Assembly (NCBI RefSeq): GCF_900095265.1
Contig: NZ_LT607657.1
Location: 18,393-82,392 of the forward strand
Direction: 5' to 3'
DNA: 64,000 nucleotides
Source: Janthinobacterium sp. UMAB-56
Lineage (GTDB): Bacteria; Pseudomonadota; Gammaproteobacteria; Burkholderiales; Burkholderiaceae_D
The position numbers and the translations under genes are program-made. Position 1 is the first letter of the stretch, and the number at the start of each line of letters is the position of its first letter. The notes beneath the pieces are model-generated. The model saw only the letters and a program-made list of their open reading frames with translations. It did not search any database and was not told where the DNA came from. This document shows positions 35,215 through 45,048 of the stretch, one piece after another.

Positions 35215-36105
35215 TCAGCCCTTCACGCCGCCGGCCGTCAAGCCGGAGATCATCCATTTCTGCGCCAGCAGGAACACGGCCGTGATGGGCAAGCCGGACA
35301 AAATGGCTGCCGCGGCAAAATCGCCCCACAGGTATTTTTGCTCGTACAGGAACAGCTTCGAGCCGACGGCCAGGGTGAGGTTGTTCTGTTCATGCAGCAG
35401 CACGGAGGCGATCGGATATTCGATGATGGCGCCGATGAACGACAGCAGGAATACGACCATCAAAATGGGCACCGTCATCGGCAGCAGCACGTAGACAAAC
35501 GCTTGCCACTGCGTGGCGCCATCGACCTTGGCCGCTTCCTCGATCTCGATGGGGATGGTTTGATAGTAGCCCTTGATGGTCCAGATATGCAGGGCGATGC
35601 CGCCCGTGTAGGCCAGCACCAGGCTGCCGTGGTGGTCGATGCCCAGCCACGGCACATAGCTGCCCAGCACATCGAAGATGGCGTAGATGGCCACCAGGGC
35701 CAGCACGGCGGGGAACATCTGCAGTAGCATCAGCGCGGACAGGGTTTGCGACTTGAAGCGGAACTGCATGCGCGCGAACGCATACGCGCAAGTGGTCGAC
35801 AGCAGCACGGTGACGGTGGCGCTCATGCTGGCCACCTTGATGGAATTCCATAGCCACAGCAGCACGGGGAAGTCCGGCTCGACCAGGGCGCCGTTGGGCG
35901 CCTGGTAGGACATGCCCAGCGCCAGGCGCCAGTGTTCGAAGCTGATCTCGGGCGGGATCAGGCTGCCCGAGGCGAAGTTGCCGGGCCGCAGTGAGATCGA
36001 CAGTATCATCAGGAAGGGAAACATCACCAGCGCGATCAGCGCGATCACGGCGACGTGGGCCGCCAGGATGCGCCAGCGGTTGGAACGGTCGACAACGATA
36101 GCCAT
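35215..36105 (-). CDS. malG: Maltose/maltodextrin ABC transporter permease MalG-like
   Basis: This is an inner-membrane permease of 296 aa with six predicted spans. The EAA loop that docks the ATPase reads [15 protein letters not shown] (about residues 190-204). The C-terminal GLTAGGVKG is the classic MalG ending. It follows malF by nine bases and precedes the amylase gene. It pairs with MalF to form the channel, with MalE and MalK from the same operon. Confidence 0.93.
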   Translation of the reverse strand: MAIVVDRSNRWRILAAHVAVIALIALVMFPFLMILSISLRPGNFASGSLIPPEISFEHWRLALGMSYQAPNGALVEPDFPVLLWLWNSIKVASMSATVTVLLSTTCAYAFARMQFRFKSQTLSALMLLQMFPAVLALVAIYAIFDVLGSYVPWLGIDHHGSLVLAYTGGIALHIWTIKGYYQTIPIEIEEAAKVDGATQWQAFVYVLLPMTVPILMVVFLLSFIGAIIEYPIASVLLHEQNNLTLAVGSKLFLYEQKYLWGDFAAAAILSGLPITAVFLLAQKWMISGLTAGGVKG

Positions 36106-36114
36106 TTCTGTCCT

Positions 36115-37626
36115 TTATGCTTTGTTCATGCGCGTCAGGCGCATGTTGACCAGCGAAATCGCGGCCACGAGGAAGAAGATCAGGGTCGAGATGGCGGCGG
36201 CCAGGCCAAAGTTCTGGCCGGAATCCTCGAACGCGATGCGGTAGGTGTAGGACACGAGCAAGTCCGTCGTGCCGGCCGGCAAGGTTGTGTCGAGGAAATC
36301 GGGACGCCCGCCCGTCAGCAAGCTGATCAGCACGAAATTATTGAAGTTGAAACCCAGGCTGGCCACCATCAATGGCGTCAGCGGTTTGATGATCAGGGGC
36401 AGGGTGATCTTGAAGAAATTCGTCAGCGGTCCCGCGCCGGCCAGGGCGGACGCTTCGTACAAGTCCGACGGGATCGCCTTGATCAAGCCCATGCAGACCA
36501 CCATCATGTAGGGGTAGCCGAGCCAGGTGTTGACGATCAGGATCATGGCCTTGGCCAGGGTGGTGTCCGAAAACCAGGCCGGTTTGATGCCGAACAGGGC
36601 ATCGAGCACCAGGTTGATTTCGCCAAAGTTGTTATTGAACAGCCCTTTGAATACCAGGATGGAAATGAAGCCCGGCACGGCGTATGGCAGGAACAGCAGG
36701 GTGCGGTACAGGCCGCGGAAGCGCAGCGCATCCCAGTTCAAGAGCACGGCCAGCACCATGCCCAGGCCCGTGGTGGTGGCCACGCTGATCAGGGCGAAGA
36801 CGATGGTCCAGACGAAAATGCGCAGGAAGGGACCGCGGAACGCTTCATCGGAGAAGATCTTCACGAAGTTGGCGAAGCCCACGTTGACCTTGAAGCCCGG
36901 TTCCAGCTTCGTGCCATCCGGCATTTCATAAAAGCCCGTCTTGAAATTCGGTTTGATGAGTTCGCCGGTGGCGATCTTCTTCAAGGTTTTGTCGGGTAGT
37001 TGCTTGTAGACATGCGCGACGGGGCCGAATTCGCGCAAGCCCACCATGCGCAGCTCTATCCTGTTCGGCATGACCAGGGTGAGCTGTTTCAAATCTTTTT
37101 GCAGGGCGATGATATCCTTGATGCTCAGCGGCGGGGCCAGCACGGGCGCTTGCACGGGGTCCGGCGGCGCCACTTCCACGTTCAGTGGCACGGCGCGTTT
37201 CAGGGCCAGCGGCTGCGTCAGCAGCACTTCGCCTGTATCCGGGCTTTCCAGGCGCAAGCGGTATTGCTTGTTGTCGGGATGCACGGTCATCGCATACCCG
37301 GCGCTTTCCACGCGCTGCGTCTCGTCGAGCAAATATTGCGTGGCCCGCTCGTAGGTGAGCAGGTTGCGCGAACTGAAATTGGTAAAGCCGATCGACACCG
37401 TGTACACCATCGGCAATAGCACGAAGACGATGACCGCCGTAATGCCGGGAAACAGATAACGGTAGGCATAGGCGCGCGGCGACGTGAAGACAAACGTCGT
37501 CAGTGTCAGCAAGCCGAGGAAAACGGCGGCCAGCATGGTCTGGCCGGAAATGTACAACATGAAGAGCAGATACAGACCCAGCGCCATGCTGATGGTCAAT
37601 ACCGTAGGGCCGATAAACTTGCGCAC
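36115..37626 (-). CDS. malF: Maltose/maltodextrin ABC transporter permease MalF-like
   Basis: The likely start is the GTG at 37626 (reading V-R-K-F-I-G-P-T). The frame stays open upstream to 37719, but there it runs through a palindromic repeat and encodes no recognisable sequence. From the GTG the protein has about 503 aa with three N-terminal spans. A large periplasmic insert follows (about residues 100-240, with ALKRAVPLNVEV), as in E. coli MalF. Then comes the permease core with the EAA-like YEASALAGAGPLTNFF. The long periplasmic P2-type insert supports MalF. Confidence 0.9.
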   Translation of the reverse strand: MRKFIGPTVLTISMALGLYLLFMLYISGQTMLAAVFLGLLTLTTFVFTSPRAYAYRYLFPGITAVIVFVLLPMVYTVSIGFTNFSSRNLLTYERATQYLLDETQRVESAGYAMTVHPDNKQYRLRLESPDTGEVLLTQPLALKRAVPLNVEVAPPDPVQAPVLAPPLSIKDIIALQKDLKQLTLVMPNRIELRMVGLREFGPVAHVYKQLPDKTLKKIATGELIKPNFKTGFYEMPDGTKLEPGFKVNVGFANFVKIFSDEAFRGPFLRIFVWTIVFALISVATTTGLGMVLAVLLNWDALRFRGLYRTLLFLPYAVPGFISILVFKGLFNNNFGEINLVLDALFGIKPAWFSDTTLAKAMILIVNTWLGYPYMMVVCMGLIKAIPSDLYEASALAGAGPLTNFFKITLPLIIKPLTPLMVASLGFNFNNFVLISLLTGGRPDFLDTTLPAGTTDLLVSYTYRIAFEDSGQNFGLAAAISTLIFFLVAAISLVNMRLTRMNKA

Positions 37627-37684
37627 GATGGATACCTGTGAAGAGGGATGCTGTTTGCGTTGAACTTGTCCGCAACGGAGAGCT

Positions 37685-37750
37685 GGGGTCAGTTCCTCCG
37701 GAAGTGGAACACATCCCATTGGGATGCGTTCCCCCGGCGGGTCTGACCCC
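37685..37750. repeat. REP-like palindromic element between malE and malF
   Basis: The outer arms are ggggtcag (37685-37692) and ctgacccc (37743-37750). Inside them a second stem pairs ggaac..atccca with tgggat..gttcc (37706-37732). The 172-base malE-malF gap would thus fold into a strong structure in the mRNA. A similar position is held by REP sequences in the E. coli malE-malF gap, where they protect malE mRNA. A cognate family elsewhere in this genome cannot be checked here. Confidence 0.7.
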
Positions 37751-37798
37751 GGATTTCTGCTGATGGTCGAAAATTAAATTTCGCCCAACCAACGTCTA

Positions 37799-39019
37799 TT
37801 AATTCGCCGTCGTAATCCGCTTCGCCGCCGCATCCAGGCCATCCTTGGTGCTTTGGCGGCCTTGGGTGATGTTTTCCAGCGCCGACTGCATGGACGACCA
37901 GAAGCGGCCCATTTCCGGATTGTTCGGCATCGGGCGGCCCGCTTGCGCGCTTTCCATCGTCGCCTGGATGTTCGGATTGGCTTTCAATTCCGCGAACAGC
38001 ACCTTGTTCGCTGGCGTGCCCAGCGGGACGTCGGCGTTGATGGTTTTCAAGCCATTGAGCTGCAGCATCTGGTTTTCCAGGAATTCCGTCGCCAGGTCCT
38101 TGTTCGGGCTGGCTTTCGAAATCATCGCGCCCAGCACGCCCACGAACGGGGTGGCCGCCTTGCCGGCCACGGTTGGGATTGTTGCCACGCCGAAGTTGAT
38201 TTTCGATTTGCGCGCGTTGTCCCATGACCATGGGCCGTTGATCATCATGGCGATCTTGCCCTGGTTGAAGCCCGCTTCCATTTCCGCGTAGCCCGCGCCT
38301 TTCGGCATGGCGCCGCTGTTGATCAGGGTCATCAGCGCATTCACGCCCGCTTGCGAGCCGGCATTGTTCACGCCGGTTTTCGCCGCATCGTAGCGGCCGT
38401 CGCTCTTGACTTCAAACGGGAAGCCGCCGCCCGCGCCCAGCAAAGGCCAGGTGAAATAGGTATTCGTGTAATCCCACAGGATGGCTTTCTTGCCTTGTGC
38501 CGAGAGTTTCTTGTCCAGCGCGGCAATTTCCTCGAAGGTCTTCGGCGGTTTCGGTACCAGATCCTTGTTGTAGACGAGGGCGACGGCTTCGATGGAGATC
38601 GGGTAGCCCCAGGTCTTGCCACCCACCGTGAAGGCGTTCCAGGCCAGCGGCAGGATGGCGGCGCGTGCTTCCTTGCTTGGCGTCAACGGTTGCAGCAAGC
38701 CGGCGTCGATCCAGGTGCCGATGCGGTCATGTGGCCAGATCCAGATGTCCGGACCCTTGCCGGCGGCCGCTGCCTGCTGGAATTTGTTTGGCGCATCTTC
38801 CGGGTGCTCGACGACGACCTTGATGCCAGTCTTCTTGGTGAATTCTTCGCCGACCTTGGCCAGGCCCTTGTAGCCCTTGTCGCCATTGATCCAGATCAAC
38901 AGGGTGCCTGCCTCGGCCGCATTTGCCATGCTGACGGCGGCCAGGTTGCCGATGCCGGCCAGGGCGGCGGCGATCAGGGTGGTTTTGATGAAGCTGCGTT
39001 TCGGGTGTGTGAAGGACAT
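37799..39019 (-). CDS. malE: Maltose/maltodextrin-binding periplasmic protein
   Basis: This is a 406-residue family 1 solute-binding protein. The signal peptide covers roughly residues 1-35 (ending SMANAAEAG). Typical MalE text follows: [29 protein letters not shown], then [11 protein letters not shown], and [12 protein letters not shown] near residue 265. It lies downstream of malK and upstream of malF. A structured gap separates it from malF, which may leave malE mRNA in excess, the usual need for binding proteins. Confidence 0.95.
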   Translation of the reverse strand: MSFTHPKRSFIKTTLIAAALAGIGNLAAVSMANAAEAGTLLIWINGDKGYKGLAKVGEEFTKKTGIKVVVEHPEDAPNKFQQAAAAGKGPDIWIWPHDRIGTWIDAGLLQPLTPSKEARAAILPLAWNAFTVGGKTWGYPISIEAVALVYNKDLVPKPPKTFEEIAALDKKLSAQGKKAILWDYTNTYFTWPLLGAGGGFPFEVKSDGRYDAAKTGVNNAGSQAGVNALMTLINSGAMPKGAGYAEMEAGFNQGKIAMMINGPWSWDNARKSKINFGVATIPTVAGKAATPFVGVLGAMISKASPNKDLATEFLENQMLQLNGLKTINADVPLGTPANKVLFAELKANPNIQATMESAQAGRPMPNNPEMGRFWSSMQSALENITQGRQSTKDGLDAAAKRITTAN

Positions 39020-39117
39020 GTCAATCTCCAGTGTCTTTTTTTATGGGAAGTATCAAGGCTGAAACGATGCAACCAGGCCAGGCGGCGCCTGTAGCGCCTG
39101 GCCCCTTAAGCCGGGTG

Positions 39118-40203
<1,086 letters not shown>

Positions 40204-40226
40204 GTCGTCCTCGTTCTGTCAATTCG

Positions 40227-40246
40227 GCCCCGCTGATGCGCGGGGC
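40227..40246. repeat. Hairpin between alpha-glucosidase gene and malK
   Basis: Seven-base arms gccccgc and gcggggc enclose a six-base loop in the 84-base gap. No T tract follows on the minus strand, so it would be an intergenic structure rather than a full terminator. It may reduce read-through or shape mRNA decay. Confidence 0.45.
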
Positions 40247-40287
40247 TCGTTATTGTAATTGGCGGCGTGGCCGCCAAAGCCTGCGAT

Positions 40288-41925
40288 TTACGCCAGGGTG
40301 CCGAACCAGCCGCCATGTGGGGGCAGGCTGATCTGTTGGCCATCTTTGCTACCTGTCAAGCCGTGACCGGCCAGGTCGGTCGCTGCTGCTGCGGCCGGCA
40401 AGTCAAACGTGACCGCTTCGGTGCCCAGATTGAAGGCCGCCAGTACGGAAGGTTGGCCAGGCAAGTCGCGGCGCAGGGCCAGCACGGGTTCCGGCGCATC
40501 GAAGAAGACGATATCGCCGCGCAGCAATTGCGGCAGGGTGCGGCGCCAGGCGAGGATGTTCTGCGCAAATGTCAAAGGCGACGCGGCGTCGGCCTCTTCC
40601 ACGTCGACGGCGCGCTGCAGATGTTCGGGCGGCACGGGCAACCAGGGTTTCGCCGTGCTGAAGCCGCCGTGCGGCGCATCGGCCACCCACGGCATCGGCG
40701 TGCGGCACCCATCGCGGCCCTTGAACTGGGGCCAGAACGGGATGCCGTACGGGTCTTGCAATGCTTCGAAAGGAATGTCCGCTTCCGTCAGGGCCAGTTC
40801 GTCGCCCTGGTACAGGCACGGCGTGCCTTTCAGCGCCGCCTGCACGGCCAGCACGACCTTGGCCAGCGATGGCGATGGATGGTCGCCGCCCCAGCGCGTC
40901 ATGACGCGCACGCTGTCGTGGTTGCCCACGGACCAGGAAGCCCAGCCGTCGGCCACTTGCGCTTCGAATTCTTCCACCTGCGTGCGGATGTGCGCGGCCG
41001 AAAATTCCGCCGTCAGCAAGTTGAAACTGTAAGCCATGTGCAGTTTGTCGGCGCCCGTGTAGGCAGCCATGGTGGCCAGCGCATTGTCGTCGCCCACTTC
41101 GCCGATGGAAATGGCCTGGTATTGATCGAGTACGGCGCGCACGCGCTGCAGGTAGGCGATGTTTTCCGGCTGCGTCTTGTCATACACGTGCGCTTGCATG
41201 CCGTAGGGGTTGATGGCTGACACGCTGCTCGCGTCGCGCTGCGCGGCCGGCGGATTGTCGCGCAGCAACTGGTCGTGATATGGGAAGTTGCAGGAATCGA
41301 AGCGGAAGCCATCGACGCCGCGTTCCAGCCAGAAACGCAGGTTGTCCAGTTGGGCTTGCTGCACGGCCGGGTTATGGAAATTCAGGTCGGGCTGGCTGGC
41401 GAGGAAATCGTGCAGGTAGTACTGGCCGCGGCGCGGCTCCCATTGCCAGGCGGAACCACCAAACACGGACAGCCAGTTGTTGGGCGCCGTGCCGTCCGGT
41501 TTCTGGTCGGCCCAGACATACCAGTCGGCCTTGGGATTGTCGCGGCTGGAGCGGCTTTCCACGAACCATGGGTGATTGTCGGACGAGTGCGACAGCACCT
41601 GGTCGATCATTACTTTCAAGCCCAGTTCATGGGCGCGCGCCACCAGGCGGTCGAAATCGGCCAGGCTGCCGAACATGGGGTCGACGTCGCAGAAGTCGGC
41701 CACGTCGTAGCCGAAGTCTTTCATTGGCGACGTGAAGAAGGGCGAAATCCAGACGATGTCGGCGCCCAGGGCGGCGATGTAATCGAGCTTGGAGGTAATG
41801 CCGGGCAAGTCGCCGATGCCGTCGCCATTGCTGTCGAGGAAGCTGCGTGGATAGACCTGGTAAATGACGGCGCTGCGCCACCAGTCGGCGGGCAGGTGGG
41901 CGAGATTGTTCTGGATGGTCGGCAT
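40288..41925 (-). CDS. GH13 alpha-glucosidase (oligo-1,6-glucosidase/maltase type)
   Basis: The 545-residue enzyme lacks a signal peptide and is cytoplasmic. The opening WWRSAVIYQVYPRSFLDSNGDGIGDLPGI is the GH13 alpha-glucosidase signature. The catalytic residues are the nucleophile in GFRFDSCN (about 208), the acid in ISIGEVGD (about 273) and the third Asp in SVGNHDS (about 336). It would split maltose and short maltodextrins taken up by the transporter encoded downstream. Two LacI-type palindromes lie upstream (42009-42052), which suggests it is the first gene of the operon. Confidence 0.93.
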   Translation of the reverse strand: MPTIQNNLAHLPADWWRSAVIYQVYPRSFLDSNGDGIGDLPGITSKLDYIAALGADIVWISPFFTSPMKDFGYDVADFCDVDPMFGSLADFDRLVARAHELGLKVMIDQVLSHSSDNHPWFVESRSSRDNPKADWYVWADQKPDGTAPNNWLSVFGGSAWQWEPRRGQYYLHDFLASQPDLNFHNPAVQQAQLDNLRFWLERGVDGFRFDSCNFPYHDQLLRDNPPAAQRDASSVSAINPYGMQAHVYDKTQPENIAYLQRVRAVLDQYQAISIGEVGDDNALATMAAYTGADKLHMAYSFNLLTAEFSAAHIRTQVEEFEAQVADGWASWSVGNHDSVRVMTRWGGDHPSPSLAKVVLAVQAALKGTPCLYQGDELALTEADIPFEALQDPYGIPFWPQFKGRDGCRTPMPWVADAPHGGFSTAKPWLPVPPEHLQRAVDVEEADAASPLTFAQNILAWRRTLPQLLRGDIVFFDAPEPVLALRRDLPGQPSVLAAFNLGTEAVTFDLPAAAAATDLAGHGLTGSKDGQQISLPPHGGWFGTLA

Positions 41926-42008
41926 GAATGATTTCTTAAAAGTTGCCTGTAGCCTTGGCTATCAGGGCGGCGCTGCTGGTTGGTAGGCGAACGTCTTATT
42001 TTAAAATT

Positions 42009-42052
42009 CAAAGCGCTTTGGGTATGAAATGAGTATAGTTCAAAGCGCTTTG
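42009..42052. promoter_or_regulatory. Two CAAAGCGCTTTG operators upstream of the alpha-glucosidase operon
   Basis: The 12-base perfect palindrome caaagcgctttg occurs at 42009-42020 and 42041-42052, 32 bases apart start to start, i.e. about three helical turns. The form, with a central CG and AAAGC arms, is that of a LacI/GalR-family operator. The gene for such a regulator lies beside it (42165-43175). Three more copies lie upstream of lamB. Binding is inferred. Confidence 0.75.
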
Positions 42053-42164
42053 AAAAGTAAAGCGATACACGCAGCAGACATACGTTTTTTTTATGAGGCT
42101 CATTCAGGACGACATGGTGGCACCGCTGGCCAGGCGGCCGGCGGTGCCGGAAAGGCGGGATTGG

Positions 42165-43175
42165 CTAGTGCGGCACGGGGCCGGCCGACTCGCCCGGCAG
42201 CAGTTCGCACGGCCACAGTTCCTGCAGTTCGGTGACGGGCGTGCCATCCATCAGGGCCAGCAGCATGTGGATCATCTTCGCGCCGGCGCCGCGCGGGTCG
42301 GGCTGGACGACGGTGGTGACGTTGTGGCCGGCCAGGGAATCTTCCATCAGGCCCCAGACGATCAGCGACATCTCGCTGCCGATGGCGATGCCGGCGTCGA
42401 GCAGGGCGCGCACGGCACCCACGCCCGACATGTGATTGTCGACGATGACGGCGGTGGGGCGCGGCGAGCGGGCCAGCAGGCGCTGCATGGCCTGGTAGCC
42501 GGCGCGGCGGTCGTGCGCGTTGTCGACCAGGTTGTCCGGGTCGACGGGCAGGCCGCCCGACTGCATGGCGTGCTGGAAACTCTCGACGCGCTGGCGCACG
42601 AAGTTCAGGTCCGGCGTGGCGCTGATCAGGCCGATGCGCTGGTGGCCCAGTTGCGCCAGGCGCTCGACGGCCAGGCGCATGCCCGCCTCGTTGTCGTAGT
42701 CGAACCACGCGTGCGGCTGGTTCAGCTGTGTGCGGCCATGCGCGACAAACGGCATGCCCTGCTGCGCCAGGTAGGCGATGCGTTCGTCGAACGGTTTCGT
42801 GCGTCCGACGATCAGGCCATCGATGCGGCGGCCCTTGACCATGCGTTCATAGGTGTGGAATTCATTGGTGGCCGAGGCGGGCGCGATCATCATGTCCATC
42901 TGCTGCGCTTCCAGCGCTTCCGACATGCCGCCCACGATGTCAATGAACATGGGGTCGGCCAGGTCGTTCGGCATCAGCGGGTAGATGATGCCGACGATAT
43001 TCGTGCGTCCCACGGCCAGGCTGCGCGCCATGGGATTGGGGCGGTAGCCGGCCGCCTGCGCGGCGGCAAGCACCCGTTCGCGCGTGCGTTCACTTACTTC
43101 CGGATAGCCATTCAAGGCGCGGCTGACGGTGGTTTCGGAGATTCCTAGCGTTTTGGCGAAATTTTTAAGGTTCAT
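42165..43175 (-). CDS. LacI-family transcriptional regulator of maltose genes
   Basis: The start at 43175 gives MNLKNFAKTLGISETTVSRALNGYPEVSERTR, the LacI HTH and hinge, at the N-terminus as required. The frame is open upstream to 43334, but that would bury the HTH. The hinge and sugar-binding domain follow (IVGIIYPLMPNDLADPMF, about residue 60 onward), 336 aa in total. It lies between lamB and the alpha-glucosidase gene. The five CAAAGCGCTTTG palindromes near those two genes are its likely sites, so it probably represses the pathway until a maltose-type inducer binds. Confidence 0.92.
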   Translation of the reverse strand: MNLKNFAKTLGISETTVSRALNGYPEVSERTRERVLAAAQAAGYRPNPMARSLAVGRTNIVGIIYPLMPNDLADPMFIDIVGGMSEALEAQQMDMMIAPASATNEFHTYERMVKGRRIDGLIVGRTKPFDERIAYLAQQGMPFVAHGRTQLNQPHAWFDYDNEAGMRLAVERLAQLGHQRIGLISATPDLNFVRQRVESFQHAMQSGGLPVDPDNLVDNAHDRRAGYQAMQRLLARSPRPTAVIVDNHMSGVGAVRALLDAGIAIGSEMSLIVWGLMEDSLAGHNVTTVVQPDPRGAGAKMIHMLLALMDGTPVTELQELWPCELLPGESAGPVPH

Positions 43176-43617
43176 GGATGCTGCAGTCGGGGTCTGTCCT
43201 GGGTGGGTCTTGCCGCTGCCGGCGTCCTGCTGGCGGGCGGGAGCGGTGCGGTGCGATGAGAGGTAGTTTATCTGATAAATGCCGGATTGATCAGGGTAGT
43301 AATCGGGGGAGTGAGCAGCGGTGGCGACGCGCAAAAAAATACGCGGGCAAACCCAGGGGCGCCCGCGCTAAAAGAGGATACTGCTGAATCACTACATTGA
43401 AGCTGCCGGCCATCGCGTGCAGCGGCGAAATGGTGGGTCCGGTTACTGCCTGCCCCTGAATAAGCGGGCGGTGTTGCTGCCTTTCATGACTCCTGACAAG
43501 ACCTACTGCGCGTCGCGATGTGCGGCCTGCGATGCTCACTGTACTAAAGTACCGTTGCGCTTCTCAGCCACAACTCCCTTCCGCTCGCAACGATCTTGTC
43601 AGGTGTCGAAAGTTCGA
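43176..43617. other. Intergenic region between lacI-type gene and lamB, no gene seen
   Basis: These 442 bases contain no credible gene. The half next to lamB is filled by a repeat with inverted ends (43492-43603), annotated separately. The half next to the regulator should hold its promoter, but no clear -35/-10 pair stands out. Confidence 0.5.
43492..43603. repeat. 112-base intergenic element with inverted ends
   Basis: The ends are cctgacaagacc (43492-43503) and gatcttgtcagg (43592-43603), inverted copies matching at 11 of 12 positions. At the centre is gtactaaagtac (43541-43552), which can itself pair. The element lies 14 bases beyond the lamB stop. It looks like a non-coding palindromic intergenic repeat. 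I recall similar sequences between genes in Janthinobacterium relatives, but that recollection is unverified. Confidence 0.6.
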
Positions 43618-44838
43618 TTACCACCAGCTTTCAACTTGGAAACCCATCGAGCTGCCATTGGTCTTGCCACCGAATACGCCTGTCGAGGACAGCGCCGATT
43701 CCGCCGCAGCGGCCGACTGGGCTGCCTTGTTCCATTTGGCGTAGGTGTAGAAGGCGCGCAGCACGGGGCGCGACCAGAAGCTGTTGCCGGCCGACAGTTG
43801 CGGCGCGAAGGTCAGCTTGGTCAGGTTGCGGCTTTCGCCGCCTTCTGGCTTGACGATGTCGTGACCCAGTTCCACGGCCAGACTGTAGTTGTCCGTGAAG
43901 TGGTAGATGGGGCGCGCGCCGATCGAGGTCCACTTGCTGCTGACGCCTGCCGTTTGCTTGTCTTCATAGACGAAGGTGCCCATGCCCGACCATGCGCCTT
44001 TGGGCTGGATCATGATCTGTTCCGTCAGGCGCGTGACCTTGTCATCCTTGTCGGCGCCCAGGCTGAAGCCACCCGTGTTGGCGGCGCTGCCTTTGCCGAA
44101 CTGCAAGGCGACCTTGTTGAAGCCGCCCAGCAGATTGCCTTGCGTATGCATGATGGTCAGCAAGTGGCCGCTGGCGATGGGGGCCGCGCCTTGCGCGTTG
44201 CGTTTCTGATTGAATTGCAGGCCCAGCGTCAGTTCACCGTCCGGGTTGACCTTGATGCCGGAGAAGCGCAGATCGTGGGACAAGCCCATGCGCTTGCTGT
44301 CCGTATCGTCGGCAGTGCGCACGATGGCGTAGGCCAGCTTGGCGGCGCCCAGGTCGATGTTTTCCAGGCCGGCGCCAGGGCCGCTGTTATTCCAGAAATA
44401 GTAATCGGTGATGTGCACGTCCTGGCGGTCGTAGTAGCGCTTGCCGACCCAGGCGCGCGCTTCGGCGAAGGCGCCCGAGCCGATCTTGTCGGCCACCACG
44501 TTCATTTCGCGCCACGACGGGTCCGATTGTTCCCAGTCCTGATTCTGGTTGACGGAAAACGCCACCAGGGTATTGATGCGGAAGGTGGTGCCGTTGGCGG
44601 CCTTGAAGGCTTCGCCGCCGAATTTCAGCTCGCCGTAGGTTTCGCACTCATTGCCCAGGCGATACTTGGACGAGGCGCCGGCCAGGCCGAAACAGGCTTC
44701 CTTGCCGCCTTCGCTGCTGGTGCCGAAGCCGGAGCGGATGTAGCCGCCGAAATCGATCGGCAGGGCGGCCTGGGCGGCCGAAGCGCTCAAGGCCATGACG
44801 ACTGCCGCAGGCATAGCCTTCAGGAAAAATTTGTTCAT
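43618..44838 (-). CDS. lamB: Maltoporin LamB
   Basis: This is an outer-membrane sugar porin of 406 aa. The start at 44838 opens with the signal peptide MNKFFLKAMPAAVVMALSAS, cleaved after AAQA. Mature text (IDFGGYIRSGFGTSSEGGKEACFGLAGASSKYRLGNECETY region) is standard maltoporin, including the Cys pair. The C-terminus ends FQVESWW with the aromatic last residue needed for beta-barrel assembly. Three LacI-type palindromes lie 55-108 bases upstream of the start. Confidence 0.94.
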   Translation of the reverse strand: MNKFFLKAMPAAVVMALSASAAQAALPIDFGGYIRSGFGTSSEGGKEACFGLAGASSKYRLGNECETYGELKFGGEAFKAANGTTFRINTLVAFSVNQNQDWEQSDPSWREMNVVADKIGSGAFAEARAWVGKRYYDRQDVHITDYYFWNNSGPGAGLENIDLGAAKLAYAIVRTADDTDSKRMGLSHDLRFSGIKVNPDGELTLGLQFNQKRNAQGAAPIASGHLLTIMHTQGNLLGGFNKVALQFGKGSAANTGGFSLGADKDDKVTRLTEQIMIQPKGAWSGMGTFVYEDKQTAGVSSKWTSIGARPIYHFTDNYSLAVELGHDIVKPEGGESRNLTKLTFAPQLSAGNSFWSRPVLRAFYTYAKWNKAAQSAAAAESALSSTGVFGGKTNGSSMGFQVESWW

Positions 44839-44892
44839 TGTGTCTCCAGTGTTTTTATAGGTGTGGGATGGTCGCGTAGTAATTTGTGCAGC

Positions 44893-44946
44893 CAAAGCGC
44901 TTTAACTATGCTTCAAAGCGCTTTGAGTATAGTTCAAAGCGCTTTG
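44893..44946. promoter_or_regulatory. Three CAAAGCGCTTTG-type operators upstream of lamB
   Basis: The palindrome occurs at 44893-44904 (last base changed, caaagcgcttta), 44914-44925 and 44935-44946, each 21 bases from the next, i.e. two helical turns. The copy at 44935 and the one at 42041 lie in a shared 23-base direct repeat (44925-44947 and 42031-42053) that also covers gagtatagtt. Such phased sites suggest cooperative binding of the adjacent LacI-family protein. Confidence 0.75.
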
Positions 44947-45048
44947 ATGCGTAAACTAGTTTTGTTCCTTGAAACTTTTGAGGTGTTGCGGCGAAACATC
45001 AAAGGCGGGCGGCAGCGCATGGGCGCTGCCGTGTACGGCAAGAGAAAA

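Noticed and set aside
33647..35494. Very long plus-strand frame (615 codons) opposite the amylase gene
   Set aside because: It is antisense to a well-supported GH13 gene, and its product shows only the His/Gln/Arg-rich text typical of shadow frames in GC-rich DNA. The same holds for 22933-24306 and 15101-17092.
37627..37719. N-terminal extension of MalF upstream of the GTG at 37626
   Set aside because: The extra codons are made of the palindromic repeat between malE and malF and give no membrane or signal features.
42119..42148. Hairpin ggcaccgc...gcggtgcc after the LacI-type gene, as a terminator
   Set aside because: The stem is good, but no T tract follows it on the minus strand. The nearby T run (42085-42092) is on the wrong strand to serve this gene.
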